A stretch of 52,797 bases of DNA from Candidatus Stackebrandtia excrementipullorum (GTDB taxonomy: Bacteria; Actinomycetota; Actinomycetes; Mycobacteriales; Micromonosporaceae). The position numbers were made by a program, and so were the translations under genes. Positions within the stretch are counted from its first letter, which is position 1; the number at the start of each line of letters is the position of its first letter. The notes below the pieces were generated by a model. It saw only the letters and a list, made by a program, of their open reading frames with translations. It did not search any database and was not told the origin of the DNA. The stretch spans positions 1 through 52,797 of the forward strand of contig DXGR01000061.1 in the NCBI GenBank assembly GCA_019113825.1, read 5' to 3'. Below are positions 1 through 8,393 of this stretch, in pieces.

Positions 1-1
1 T

Positions 2-625
2 GCACTCACCGGCGTCTTCTCCGGCGACAGTGGAACACCGGAAGCCACTGCAGACGACAGCACAGTAGACACTTCCGACGGGTCGGAAGAACCCGCCGAC
101 GGAGACACACCCCAAGACGACGTGGAAACCGGCGGGGTAGAGACCGATGTGCTGTATACCAGTTTCAGTGACCCTTGCGAGGTCATCGACATCGAATCGT
201 ATTTCGCCTGGGCCAGCGGGGGAAGTCCATCGACACGAGACGCCGGCACCAGCGACCCCGACGGTGAGACCGGCGAGGGCGATTGCAATTTCACCAAAAT
301 GGACGACATCAGTGTGTACGTCATAGCCTATGTGAAACAGGACGTCGGCTCCGCTGACGGCAGCTACGACTACCACTCCAACCTCGCCGCCATCGGAGAG
401 CTCAAGGAAGTCGAGGTCACCTGCGCCTCGGAATGGGAACAATCGGTGGCCTACGCAATGGTTACCCCCTACCCGTTCGACGGACGCGTCCATACCGTCG
501 TCATGCACTCCAACCTCATGGTCTCGTTGGCGATCACGATGACCAACGACGGTCCCTCGAACGAAGAGATGATGACGCTGGCGTGCAACACGCTGGAGCT
601 GTTCGCAACAACCTATTCGTCGTAA
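2..625 (+). CDS. Secreted or lipoprotein-like protein, C-terminal part (start lies outside the window)
   Basis: The reading frame is open from the first complete codon at base 2 to a TAA at 623-625, so this is the 3' part of a gene that begins upstream. A GTG at 122 could start translation but has no convincing ribosome binding site, and the preceding frame reads as a typical low-complexity linker rich in Asp, Glu, Thr, Ser and Gly, as found just after a signal peptide or membrane anchor. The rest is a compact domain with four cysteines, including DPCEVID, EGDCNF, VTCASEW and LACNTLE. This spacing resembles actinobacterial DUF3558-type exported lipoproteins, but that is only a resemblance. 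No function can be assigned. Confidence 0.7.
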   Translation, partial: ALTGVFSGDSGTPEATADDSTVDTSDGSEEPADGDTPQDDVETGGVETDVLYTSFSDPCEVIDIESYFAWASGGSPSTRDAGTSDPDGETGEGDCNFTKMDDISVYVIAYVKQDVGSADGSYDYHSNLAAIGELKEVEVTCASEWEQSVAYAMVTPYPFDGRVHTVVMHSNLMVSLAITMTNDGPSNEEMMTLACNTLELFATTYSS

Positions 626-743
626 CCGTCCACACAGCGTACTCCGGCACATTCAAGAGGCAGTCCACAACAACGTAACGCGGCCGTGCGTTTCCCAGCG
701 TGCGGCCGTCTTATTGACACCGTCCACACACCAGTTACTTCCG

Positions 744-2033
744 CTACCCCAGGATCCGCTGCAGATACGGATTGATGAAGAGGCGATCGGGGTCCAGTCG
801 GTCACGCAACCGCGTGAACTCGGCCATACGCGGGTAGTCGCCGACGAGGTCGGAGGCGGCGCGGGTGTGTAGCTTGCCCCAGTGCGGTCGTCCGCCCAGG
901 TCACGCATGACCGCCTCAACCTCGGCGAAATAGTCCAGATAGGGCATTCCCTGGAATTGATGGACCGCGAAATAGGCACTGTCACGACCGTAGGCCGTGG
1001 ACATCCACGTGTCGTCGGCCGCGGCGACGCGCACCTCGACCGGGAACACCACCCGATGCCTGTCTGCGGCTTTACGTACTCCGGCGAAGGCTTCGTTGTA
1101 GGCGGCGCGTGGGACGGCGTACTCCATTTCGACGAAACGAACTTTGCGAGGCGAACAAAAGACACGGTCGGAACGGTCTGTATAGGAACGTGCCGACTGG
1201 GCGCGGGACGACACCGCGGTGATCGCCGGGACGAGCCGTGGCGTGGCCTTTCCGAGACGGCACATGAGTCCGAAGACCTGGTTCGACAGGAACTCGTCGT
1301 CGAACCACCCTCGCATTTTCGACAACGGGGGTGCATGGCCTTCACGGTTGTTGCGTTTGACAAGAGCACGGTCGGACCGGGGGAACCAGTAGAACTCGAA
1401 GTGGTCGTTATCGGCGGCGAGCGTGTCGAACTCCTCGAGGACCCGCGCCAGGCGCATGGGGCGTTCATCGGCGTGCAATCGAAAGGCGGGGACACACTGG
1501 AGAGTGATGTCGGTGACGATGCCGAGAGCACCGAGGTTGACCGCGACCGCAGCCAAGTCTGGGTCGTCGTCCTGGTATCGATGAACGATTCCGGTTCCGT
1601 CGACCATGGTCAGACCGGTGACGAACGTGGCAAGGCCGCCGAGGTCGGCACCCGTCCCGTGGGTACCGGTGGCGACGGCCCCGGCGATGGTCTGGACGTC
1701 GATGTCACCGAGGTTGGGAAGCGCCAGACCGTGTTCGGCCAGAAGACGGTTGAGATCACGCAACGTCGTTCCCGCACCGACGGTGACCCGCCGTGCAGCC
1801 TCGTCGACGACCGGGGCGGGTTGATAGCCGTCGAGCCGCACGAGGATGTCGGCTGCAGCGGCGATCGCAGTGAAGGAGTGCCCGGCTCCGACAGCTTTGA
1901 TGCGGCCGTCGCGCTCTCGTGTGCGGGCGACCAAATCCGCCAATTCGTCGACGTCCCGAGGTGCAGCAATTTGACGGGGGCGGGTTGTGGCGGTCCCCGC
2001 CCAGTTGGCCCACTTGTTGCTGGATATGGTCAC
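744..2033 (-). CDS. FAD-linked oxidase of the D-arabinono-1,4-lactone oxidase / sugar-lactone oxidase family
   Basis: The 429-residue protein has an N-terminal FAD-binding PCMH-type domain (about 15-180) followed by an ALO-type C-terminal domain. AVGAGHSFT at about 48-55 carries the histidine that in this family binds FAD covalently. The segment around GDIDVQTIAGAVATGTHGTG is the FAD pyrophosphate-binding region, and HWGK at 384-387 is the conserved ALO active-site motif. The C-terminus, DRLFINPYLQRILG, also fits. Family members oxidise aldonolactones or alditols at the C1/C2 position and pass electrons to O2 or another acceptor; the substrate here is not predictable. Start is GTG at 2033. 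It is transcribed away from the TetR gene at 2152, which is a plausible regulator by position only. A soluble cytoplasmic enzyme is expected. Confidence 0.88.
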   Translation of the reverse strand: MTISSNKWANWAGTATTRPRQIAAPRDVDELADLVARTRERDGRIKAVGAGHSFTAIAAAADILVRLDGYQPAPVVDEAARRVTVGAGTTLRDLNRLLAEHGLALPNLGDIDVQTIAGAVATGTHGTGADLGGLATFVTGLTMVDGTGIVHRYQDDDPDLAAVAVNLGALGIVTDITLQCVPAFRLHADERPMRLARVLEEFDTLAADNDHFEFYWFPRSDRALVKRNNREGHAPPLSKMRGWFDDEFLSNQVFGLMCRLGKATPRLVPAITAVSSRAQSARSYTDRSDRVFCSPRKVRFVEMEYAVPRAAYNEAFAGVRKAADRHRVVFPVEVRVAAADDTWMSTAYGRDSAYFAVHQFQGMPYLDYFAEVEAVMRDLGGRPHWGKLHTRAASDLVGDYPRMAEFTRLRDRLDPDRLFINPYLQRILG

Positions 2034-2151
2034 GTAACGTGAATACCCTTCATCTTCAAGGTCGTCAAGTCCGCTGCGTGCCCTGTCGAAGAATCGACAC
2101 GGCTATCGGTAAGAATTCACGTGGGTCCCGCGAAATCGAAGGAGCACTTGA

Positions 2152-2823
2152 GTGTCGACGCTAGCGCATGACCGTGATACCGCCGTTGCGCGTTCCAAAC
2201 CGGCAGAGCCGCAGGGAACGCTGCGCCGCAAACCCGTTCAACAGCGAAGCGCCGAACGCGTCGCACGCATGCTCGACGCCTGCGCCCAACTGCTGGACGA
2301 AGTGGGATACACGAAACTGACGACCACGCTCATCGCCCAACGAGCCGAGGTCGCCATCGGATCCGTCTACCAGTTCTTCGGCGACAAACGTGCTGTCGTG
2401 AGGGCACTGGGGATGCGCAATCTGGACCTGTTCTTCAGCAGGATCGAGGAACGCACCGCCGATACCCCCACCGATCGCTGGTGGGAACTCGTCGACATCG
2501 TCATCGACGAGTACATTTGCATGCACCGCAGCCAGCCCGGGTTCTGCACCCTCCACTTCGGCGACATAGTGGATATTCACCTGCTTGACGACTCACGCAG
2601 CAACAACGACGTCCTGACCGACCGGTTGATCACACTGATGGACCAGCGCTTCCACCTGCCCGTGACCGAGCGGACGCGCCTGTCGATCACCGTCGCGGTC
2701 GAAACCGGAGACGTCCTGGTTAAGCTCGCCTTCAGGCACGACCCGCAAGGCGACGACAGGATCCTCACCGAGGCCAAGACACTCATCCGCGACTACGTCG
2801 CCAAAGCCGTGTCCGCCGGCTGA
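2152..2823 (+). CDS. TetR/AcrR-family transcriptional regulator
   Basis: This 223-residue protein has a basic N-terminal extension and then a TetR-type helix-turn-helix at about 35-85. Recognisable blocks are ARMLDACAQLLDEVGY, a recognition region VAIGSVYQFFGDK and the following KRAVVRALG helix. The remainder is a helical ligand-binding domain with no assignable ligand. The GTG start at 2152 is set by an AAGGAG at 2139-2144 with a 7-base spacer. It faces away from the ALO-type oxidase at 744-2033 across a 118-bp gap, the usual arrangement of a TetR repressor and its target. It converges on the acetyltransferase at 2833-3501 with only 9 bp between the stops. Effector and targets are unknown. 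Confidence 0.9.
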   Translation: MSTLAHDRDTAVARSKPAEPQGTLRRKPVQQRSAERVARMLDACAQLLDEVGYTKLTTTLIAQRAEVAIGSVYQFFGDKRAVVRALGMRNLDLFFSRIEERTADTPTDRWWELVDIVIDEYICMHRSQPGFCTLHFGDIVDIHLLDDSRSNNDVLTDRLITLMDQRFHLPVTERTRLSITVAVETGDVLVKLAFRHDPQGDDRILTEAKTLIRDYVAKAVSAG

Positions 2824-2832
2824 TTCCCGCCT

Positions 2833-3501
2833 TCACAACCGGTCTCGCAACAGGCCGTTGTCACGGGCAACGGCCTCCACCCGGTCCGGAGAGCCGGCCA
2901 TGATCGTGCGGGCGTGCTCGGTAACCAGCTCGACCGGCCAGTCCCACCAGGACGCCCGCAGCAGACGGTCGACGTCGGCGGCCCCGTAACGGTGTTTGAT
3001 CACCGTCGCCGGGTTGCCGCCGACGACGGTGTAGGCGGGAACATCCGACACGACCACCGATCCGGCGGCCACCACCGCGCCGTCGCCGATGGTCACGCCC
3101 GGCATCACGAGGCTCCGATAACCGAACCACACGTCGTTGCCCACGACGGTGTCGCCACGTGACGGCATGGAGGAGACAATGGACATCGCCTCTTCCGTCC
3201 ATCGACCACCGAAGATACCGAACGGGAACGTCGACACCCCGACCGTCGGATGATTGGCTCCGGCCATGATGAAGCGCGTTTCCGCGGCGATCGCGCAGTA
3301 TTTGCCGATCACGAGTTTTTCGTTGCCATACCCGTACAGCACGTTGCGCGTCGCGAATCGATCGGCGTGCTCGGGATCGTCGTAATAGGTGTAGTCACCG
3401 ATCTCGATCGCGTCGTCGTCGATCAACGCCCGCAGAAACACCACGCGCGGGTGTTGCGGAATCGGATGTGTCGTCGATGGATCCGGGATCTCTCCGGGCA
3501 T
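2833..3501 (-). CDS. CatB/Vat-type xenobiotic O-acetyltransferase (left-handed beta-helix)
   Basis: The 222-residue protein belongs to the hexapeptide-repeat acetyltransferases. Hexapeptide turns run through about 62-165 ([43 protein letters not shown]), followed by [12 protein letters not shown]. The loop [15 protein letters not shown] contains His84, matching the catalytic histidine of chloramphenicol acetyltransferase CatB and streptogramin acetyltransferase Vat. Such enzymes move an acetyl group from acetyl-CoA to a hydroxyl of an antibiotic or sugar. CatB-like proteins are common on actinobacterial chromosomes and most have no shown resistance role, so the substrate is open. The ATG at 3501 is preceded by a strong GGGGGAG. 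The C-terminal helix is typical of the Vat/CatB group. Confidence 0.85.
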   Translation of the reverse strand: MPGEIPDPSTTHPIPQHPRVVFLRALIDDDAIEIGDYTYYDDPEHADRFATRNVLYGYGNEKLVIGKYCAIAAETRFIMAGANHPTVGVSTFPFGIFGGRWTEEAMSIVSSMPSRGDTVVGNDVWFGYRSLVMPGVTIGDGAVVAAGSVVVSDVPAYTVVGGNPATVIKHRYGAADVDRLLRASWWDWPVELVTEHARTIMAGSPDRVEAVARDNGLLRDRL

Positions 3502-3835
3502 TGTCTCCCCCTTTGTCGGTGGATGACCGAACGACGTGCGGAAACGGTTTCTCGGCCGCTCGTGAGCGACATCCGGTCGGTGCGCAGCTCATTGTCCGAT
3601 AGCGACCTTCTCGGGGGCAACCGGTTATGAAGCGATCGACGGAGACGACGGGTGTCGCCCGTAGCGGGCCTGAGGTTGCCGCCACGGGCGCCCACACGGA
3701 CGACACCCGGACCGAAAGAGAGGTCTACAGGCACCGGCGACGGTCATACGTCGTCAACAGGAAAACGACGAACCGTGGTGGTGCCTGTGGACGGAAACGG
3801 TACGCGCGACCCGCGTCGGCGTCACCCGAATTTCG
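3502..3835. other. Intergenic stretch without a convincing gene
   Basis: These 334 bases separate the acetyltransferase start from the end of the SDR gene. Short frames exist on both strands but have no ribosome binding site, strongly skewed Arg/Thr-rich composition and no recognisable domain. The stretch must hold the promoter of the minus-strand acetyltransferase. I see no hairpin followed by a T-run. Confidence 0.5.
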
Positions 3836-4594
3836 TCACACCTCATCGAGAACACGGTGCACCTTGTGATTCGCGGCCTGCGCCAACGGCCGCACCACCA
3901 TGCGGTCGATGTTGACGTGATGGGGGCGGGTCGCCACCCAGGCCACACAGTCGGCGATGTCACCGGCGAGGAGCGGTTCGGCCACCCCTTCGTACACCTT
4001 CGCAGCGGCGTCGGCGTCACCACGGAACCGGACGGTCGAGAACTCGTCGGTCTTGACCATTCCCGGGTTGATCTCCATGACCCGCACCGGTGTCCCGCAC
4101 AACTCCAACCGCAGCGTCTGCGCCAACACCGTCTCGGCGTGCTTGGCACCGGCGTAGCCGCCGCCTCCCTCATACGTCGCCAGCCCGGCCGTCGAGGAGA
4201 TCACCACGATGTCGCCCGAAGCGGCCGTCAACGCGGGTAGAAGGCCCTTCGTGACGCGAAGCGTCCCCAACACGTTGATGTCGTACATGCGTTGCCAGTC
4301 GGCCACGTCGGCCCGGCTCACCGGTTCAAGCCCGATGGCGCCGCCCGCGTTGTTGACCAACAGTTTCACGTCTCCGTCGAGTGCGGTCACCGCCGACACC
4401 AGCGCCGCCACGTCGGCGTCGACGGTCACGTCGCAGGTAACCGCGACCCCGCCGATGCGATCGGCGAGTTCGGTGATCCGTTCCGTGCGTCGTGCCGTGG
4501 CCACGACGGTGAAGCCTTCGGCGGCCAATCGTTCGGCCGTCGCATATCCGATACCCGACGACGCTCCGGTCACTACCGCGATAGGTCTGCTCAT
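3836..4594 (-). CDS. Short-chain dehydrogenase/reductase (YdfG-like)
   Basis: This is a classical SDR of 252 residues. The cofactor motif TGASSGIG lies at 9-16, NNAG at 81-84, the catalytic serines in VISSTAG at about 131-137, and the YxxxK pair is Tyr147/Lys151. The C-terminal part with PHHVNIDRM resembles E. coli YdfG-like enzymes, which are NADP-dependent 3-hydroxyacid or serine dehydrogenases; the substrate here is unknown. An in-frame extension reaches 4714, but the Rossmann fold begins directly after the ATG at 4594, which I take as the start. The gene lies back to back with mshA. A similar SDR (Rv0484c) neighbours mshA in M. tuberculosis, so a link to redox housekeeping is possible but unproven. 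Confidence 0.88.
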   Translation of the reverse strand: MSRPIAVVTGASSGIGYATAERLAAEGFTVVATARRTERITELADRIGGVAVTCDVTVDADVAALVSAVTALDGDVKLLVNNAGGAIGLEPVSRADVADWQRMYDINVLGTLRVTKGLLPALTAASGDIVVISSTAGLATYEGGGGYAGAKHAETVLAQTLRLELCGTPVRVMEINPGMVKTDEFSTVRFRGDADAAAKVYEGVAEPLLAGDIADCVAWVATRPHHVNIDRMVVRPLAQAANHKVHRVLDEV

Positions 4595-4803
4595 GTGCCC
4601 ATACTGCCGCAGTCGGTGCACGGCTAAACGTGACGGAGGCGACAGGATGTCGGCCGGCTCACTCCCGGACCACCGGCGATCGGCGGCGTACCGTCGGATC
4701 GGGAAATATTCCAAGACGTCAACGGTTGCATGTATGCGGCCGATGTATTCGCCGCCGCCCTCCCCCTATCAGCGGCGGCACCACTGCACCAGGAGACCGT
4801 GTG

Positions 4804-6132
4804 ATGCGTAGCGCCCACCGCCGCGAACTCAACCGTGCCGCACGCCCGTGCCCGGAACGCACCGGCGTGAAACGGGTGGCCATGTTGTCGATGCACACGT
4901 CGCCGCTGGAACAGCCCGGGCGGGGCGACGCCGGCGGAATGAACGTCTACGTGATGCAGACGGCCAGGCACCTCGCCGCCTGCAACATCGAAGTGGAGAT
5001 CTTCACACGCGCGACATCCTCCGAGCAGCCCCCGACGTTGACGGTCCAGCCGGGGGTGACCGTGCACCACGTCCCGGCCGGCCCGTTCGACGGGTTGTCG
5101 AAGAACGACCTTCCTTCACAGATGTGCGCGTTCACCTCGGGGGTTTTGCGTACCGAGGCCGCGAACCCGGCCGGCTACTTCGACGTCGTTCACAGTCACT
5201 ACTGGCTCTCGGGGCAGGCCGGCTGGCTGGCCAAGGACCGCTGGAAGGTCCCGCTCGTGCACTCCGCGCACACCTTGGCGAAGGTGAAAAACCTGAACCT
5301 GGCCGCGCACGACACGCCGGAACCGTTCGCGCGCATCGTCGGTGAAGAGCAGATCGTGAACGAAGCCGACGCGTTGGTCGCCAACACCGCAGCCGAAGCG
5401 GGGGAACTCGTCGAGCATTACCAGGCCGACCCGTCACGCGTGAGTGTCGCGGCACCGGGTGTCGACACCGAGGTGTTCGCACCGGGCGACCGTGGCGCCG
5501 CCCGACGTCGGCTCGGGCTACCCGCCGACGCGATCGTGGTCGGCTTCGTCGGTCGGCTCCAGGCGCTCAAGGCGCCCGACGTGATGGTGAACGCGGTCGC
5601 TCGACTACGTCAACTGAACCCCGAGCTGGCCGACCGTATCCGCATGGTGATCGTGGGCGGCCAGTCCGGAACCGGCAAGGACTATCCACGTCTGCTGCGG
5701 CAACTGACCCGCGATCGTGGCCTGACCGACGCCGTACGGTTCATACCGCCCCGGTCCGGCGACGAGCTCGCCGACGTGTTCCGGGCGTGCGACACCGTGT
5801 GTGTGCCGAGCCACAACGAGACGTTCGGGCTGGTCGCACTGGAGTCGCAGGCCTGTGGAACCCCCGTGGTCGCCACGGCTGTCGGGGGGCTCACCACCGC
5901 GGTCGCCGACGGGACGACCGGGTTCCTCGTCCCCGGTCACGACGAGACCGCGTGGGCGATAACACTGAACCGTCTGCTGACCGACCCGGCGAAGCGAGAG
6001 CTCATGGCGACGGCCGCGGTGGAACACGCGTCCCGGTTCTCCTGGTGTCACACGACGGCCAACCTCGTGAAAACGTACCGTGACGCGCTGGCCAGGCTTC
6101 ACGCCAATCGTGCGGTCGCCGGAGCAGGTTGA
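4804..6132 (+). CDS. mshA: D-inositol-3-phosphate glycosyltransferase, first enzyme of mycothiol synthesis
   Basis: MshA transfers N-acetylglucosamine from UDP-GlcNAc to 1L-myo-inositol-1-phosphate, the committing step to mycothiol, the main low-molecular-weight thiol of actinobacteria. The 442-residue protein is a GT-B fold, GT4-family enzyme. Near the N-terminus are HTSPLEQPG (31-39) and GDAGGMN (41-47), hallmarks of MshA. Further on are [46 protein letters not shown] and the donor-site block [18 protein letters not shown] with its two glutamates. The frame extends upstream to 4630, but AGGAG at 4791-4795 sits 8 bases before the ATG at 4804. It is divergent from the SDR and followed 60 bp later by a YbjN gene on the same strand. 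Confidence 0.96.
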   Translation: MRSAHRRELNRAARPCPERTGVKRVAMLSMHTSPLEQPGRGDAGGMNVYVMQTARHLAACNIEVEIFTRATSSEQPPTLTVQPGVTVHHVPAGPFDGLSKNDLPSQMCAFTSGVLRTEAANPAGYFDVVHSHYWLSGQAGWLAKDRWKVPLVHSAHTLAKVKNLNLAAHDTPEPFARIVGEEQIVNEADALVANTAAEAGELVEHYQADPSRVSVAAPGVDTEVFAPGDRGAARRRLGLPADAIVVGFVGRLQALKAPDVMVNAVARLRQLNPELADRIRMVIVGGQSGTGKDYPRLLRQLTRDRGLTDAVRFIPPRSGDELADVFRACDTVCVPSHNETFGLVALESQACGTPVVATAVGGLTTAVADGTTGFLVPGHDETAWAITLNRLLTDPAKRELMATAAVEHASRFSWCHTTANLVKTYRDALARLHANRAVAGAG

Positions 6133-6192
6133 GTCGTCGACCGGGCGGGTTGTGCGCGGGGCGTCACCGTCGGCTCGCGTAGGTTGGTCGGC

Positions 6193-6672
6193 ATGAGCGA
6201 CGACCTCGATGACATCTTGACCGATATGGACGTCGAATGGGAACGCACCGGCGACCGTTCCTTTGTGGTGGTGCTTCCGGGGACGCGGAAATTGAAGACC
6301 AACTGCAACCTGTTCGTCGAGGACGACACGTTGCGCATCGAAGCGTTCGTGGTGCGCAGCCCCGAGCAGGATGCCGAACGGTTGTGGCGGCTGCTGTTGC
6401 GCCGCAACGCGGATATGTACGGCGTCTCGTTCGCGATCGACGACCACGGTGACGTCTACCTGGTGGGGCGGGTCCCGCTCGCCGGCGTCGGTGCCGCCGA
6501 AATCGACCGGCTTCTCGGATCGGTTCTGACCTACTCGGACGACATCTTCAATACCGCGTTGGAGATCGGTTTCGCCGAATCCATCCGTAGGGAGTGGCGC
6601 TGGCGTCTGTCGCGGGGAGAACCCACCCGCAACCTGGCGGCGTTCGAACATTTGAAACCGGACACGCCGTGA
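6193..6672 (+). CDS. YbjN-domain protein downstream of mshA
   Basis: The product is 159 residues and resembles the YbjN / type III secretion chaperone-like family. It starts with an acidic helix (MSDDLDDILTDMDVEWE), then beta strands with SFVVVLPG, LKTNCNLFVEDDTLRIEAFV, and an arginine-rich helix around ERLWRLLLRRNADMYGVSF. The C-terminal block IRREWRWRLSRGEPTRNL is typical of the actinobacterial form next to mshA (Rv0487 in M. tuberculosis). No catalytic residues are evident, so a binding or chaperone role is likelier than an enzymatic one. An in-frame TTG at 6184 is an alternative start; ATG 6193 is preferred. The stop codon lies within the left arm of a strong hairpin at 6669-6704. Confidence 0.85.
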   Translation: MSDDLDDILTDMDVEWERTGDRSFVVVLPGTRKLKTNCNLFVEDDTLRIEAFVVRSPEQDAERLWRLLLRRNADMYGVSFAIDDHGDVYLVGRVPLAGVGAAEIDRLLGSVLTYSDDIFNTALEIGFAESIRREWRWRLSRGEPTRNLAAFEHLKPDTP

Positions 6673-6704
6673 CGCCGCACCCGTGAGGACGGGTGCAGCG
6701 TCAC
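6669..6704. terminator. Bidirectional hairpin between the YbjN and DUF2795 genes
   Basis: A 15-position stem with one C/A mismatch: GTGACGC (6669-6675) and GCACCCGT (6677-6684) pair with ACGGGTGC (6689-6696) and GCGTCAC (6698-6704), with loop GAGG. It lies between two convergent genes and overlaps the YbjN stop. There is no T-run, as is common for actinobacterial terminators. Confidence 0.7.
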
Positions 6705-6713
6705 GGAGTCCTA

Positions 6714-7115
6714 CTAGTCGCGGCGCTCCTCCACGCCGCCTCCCAGCGCCGACCACACATCGGTCACCGTCTCGTAGCGTCCGTCGGGAAGCCGCGATAC
6801 CTGCGCCGTGACCGTGTCCGGTGCATTGTTTTCGACGACCATCTCCCGGATCGTGGCCGCGTCGGCCGGGAACCGCCCCGTGTCGACGTAGCGTGCCAGT
6901 TCAAACCGCCCCTCGACGTCCTGGCTGGTCATCCCGATGGGCGTACCGACCCGTTCATCGGCCAGCGGGTCGCCACCCGGTTCGTCCTCCACCGGCGATT
7001 CGGGATCTCGCCAATGCCCACTGCGTGACGATGCCCCCGGGCGCATGTTGCGGGCCTCGGCCGCCATGGAGTCGTCCAGGGCTCTGCTGTGCTGTGAATC
7101 GCGTCGAATCACCAT
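6714..7115 (-). CDS. DUF2795 domain protein
   Basis: The 133-residue protein has a low-complexity, charged N-terminal half (about 1-60) and a C-terminal DUF2795-like domain at about 66-128, recognisable by RFELARYVDTGRFPADAATI, a short helix with ENNAPDTVTAQVSRLP, and DGRYETVTDVWSAL. DUF2795 proteins are small, soluble actinobacterial proteins of unknown role, often found near stress genes. The ATG at 7115 is set by a GGAGG a few bases upstream. It lies 24 bp downstream of the baeRF-type gene on the same strand, so the two are probably cotranscribed, with the hairpin at 6669-6704 as the end of the transcript. Confidence 0.78.
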   Translation of the reverse strand: MVIRRDSQHSRALDDSMAAEARNMRPGASSRSGHWRDPESPVEDEPGGDPLADERVGTPIGMTSQDVEGRFELARYVDTGRFPADAATIREMVVENNAPDTVTAQVSRLPDGRYETVTDVWSALGGGVEERRD

Positions 7116-7139
7116 AAAAAACCTCCGTTGTCGAGTGGT

Positions 7140-8312
7140 TCACCAGCGAAGAATGGCGGCCAGTCCGTCGGCCTCGCTCAATTCCGCGGCGACGTCCTCG
7201 TCCAACACGGCGACGTCGGTGCTGTGGTCGATCGCCAGTTCGACGATGCGTTCGCCCAGCTCCGGTTCGGCGACGAGGCCGTTACCGTTCGACCCCGGCG
7301 GGACCACCTCTTCGGCGACGTATCGGCCGTTGTCATCGCGGCTGCCGCGCCAGTCCGCCTGTGCATCCATGAGGACGATCTCGGCGCGGCCCTCCTGCAC
7401 GGCCGCGAGAGTCTGATCGATACCCCGCGTCGACTTCTTCGTCTCATCCAGTCGACGCACCAGGTCACGATCACGGTCACGTCGAGCCCGCTCCAGATCC
7501 GGTTCGATCAATTCGGCGACCTTTGCCGCCGGCGGGTGAGTCATGCCGACCACGGAATCTCCGGTGACGATCGTCGGTTGGAAACCGTATCCGAGGTGTT
7601 CGACCACGGCTTCACGAAGTTGCGGTTCGCCCGCGACGACGAGAAACTCCCAGCCTTCCTCTTCTGCGTGACGACGCAGTGTCTCGTGTCCCGACGCCAG
7701 ATACCGCTTCAGGTCTTGGGCGCGGCGAGCCTCGAAGAGGTCGTGCTGTGGGGCGGTCTGTTGAGCCAGGCCCGGTTGCGAGTTCGCGGGCCCCTTCAGC
7801 TCGGTCCATTCGCCCGACGGGTCCACGTACTTCAGATGCGCGATGTCCTCGGCGATCCCGAAAGCCACGTGCATGATGCGTATTCCATCGCCCGTGGCGA
7901 CGGCGACACCTACCGGCGATCCCGCCGACCACGCCGCCAACAACGGCCGCACATAGGCGCGGTCGGCACACCGAACAAGGTCACCCAACGACGCCTGCAC
8001 CGAGACACGATGCACCTCACCGTTGCTCAACGGTACGAACAGTGCCCGCCCCAGACCGGACGTGGACGGTGCCAACGCCCACTCGAGGTCAACCCCGAGG
8101 GTGTCGAGGCGCCCACGTACCGCCTGGTCGAATTCCCGATCGCCGCTGTCGTGAGCGCGGCGACGCAGGTCCTCCAAAGCGTTGCGGGTCCGCACCTGCC
8201 ATGCGGGTGTCTCGGCCTCCTCACCCGGCTCTGCTGTCACATAGATGGACAGAACACCAAGCGGGTCGCTGAGGCCTGCTATCTCGTTCAGCCTGGAGCG
8301 GTCCAGGTTCAT
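7140..8312 (-). CDS. baeRF/Vms1-type release-factor-like protein
   Basis: The 390-residue protein resembles the bacterial archaeo-eukaryotic release-factor-like (baeRF) families, relatives of eRF1 and of the Vms1/ANKZF1 peptidyl-tRNA hydrolase. The N-terminal strand LGVLSIYVTAEPG is the usual opening. The middle contains RALFVPLSNGEV and VGVAVATGDGIRIM, and the later part HETLRRHAEEEGWEFLVVAG and VEHLGYGFQPTIV, an RNase-H-like eRF1 domain 2 pattern. The C-terminal third has an L7Ae-like character (GRAEIVLMD, VAVLDED). A role in freeing or sensing stalled ribosomes is inferred from the family, not shown. Start ATG 8312 follows GGGGGTAG; an in-frame GTG/ATG extension to 8360 lacks such a site. 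It precedes the DUF2795 gene by 24 bp. Confidence 0.75.
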   Translation of the reverse strand: MNLDRSRLNEIAGLSDPLGVLSIYVTAEPGEEAETPAWQVRTRNALEDLRRRAHDSGDREFDQAVRGRLDTLGVDLEWALAPSTSGLGRALFVPLSNGEVHRVSVQASLGDLVRCADRAYVRPLLAAWSAGSPVGVAVATGDGIRIMHVAFGIAEDIAHLKYVDPSGEWTELKGPANSQPGLAQQTAPQHDLFEARRAQDLKRYLASGHETLRRHAEEEGWEFLVVAGEPQLREAVVEHLGYGFQPTIVTGDSVVGMTHPPAAKVAELIEPDLERARRDRDRDLVRRLDETKKSTRGIDQTLAAVQEGRAEIVLMDAQADWRGSRDDNGRYVAEEVVPPGSNGNGLVAEPELGERIVELAIDHSTDVAVLDEDVAAELSEADGLAAILRW

Positions 8313-8393
8313 CTCGCTACCCCCACATGTCGACGGTGCCCGGCGGGCTTTAGCTCTCATCCTGCTTTTAACCGTCGGAGCGCGGGGACAAAC

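Noticed and set aside
882-2042. A 386-codon frame on the plus strand opposite the ALO-type oxidase
   Set aside because: It is a shadow of the minus-strand gene with no ribosome binding site and no domain.
3627-3869. Short plus-strand frame in the SDR/acetyltransferase gap
   Set aside because: Arg/Thr-rich, overlaps the SDR end and has no ribosome binding site.
4630-4803. Extension of mshA
   Set aside because: The added residues are Arg/Pro-rich and the AGGAG at 4791 fixes the ATG at 4804.
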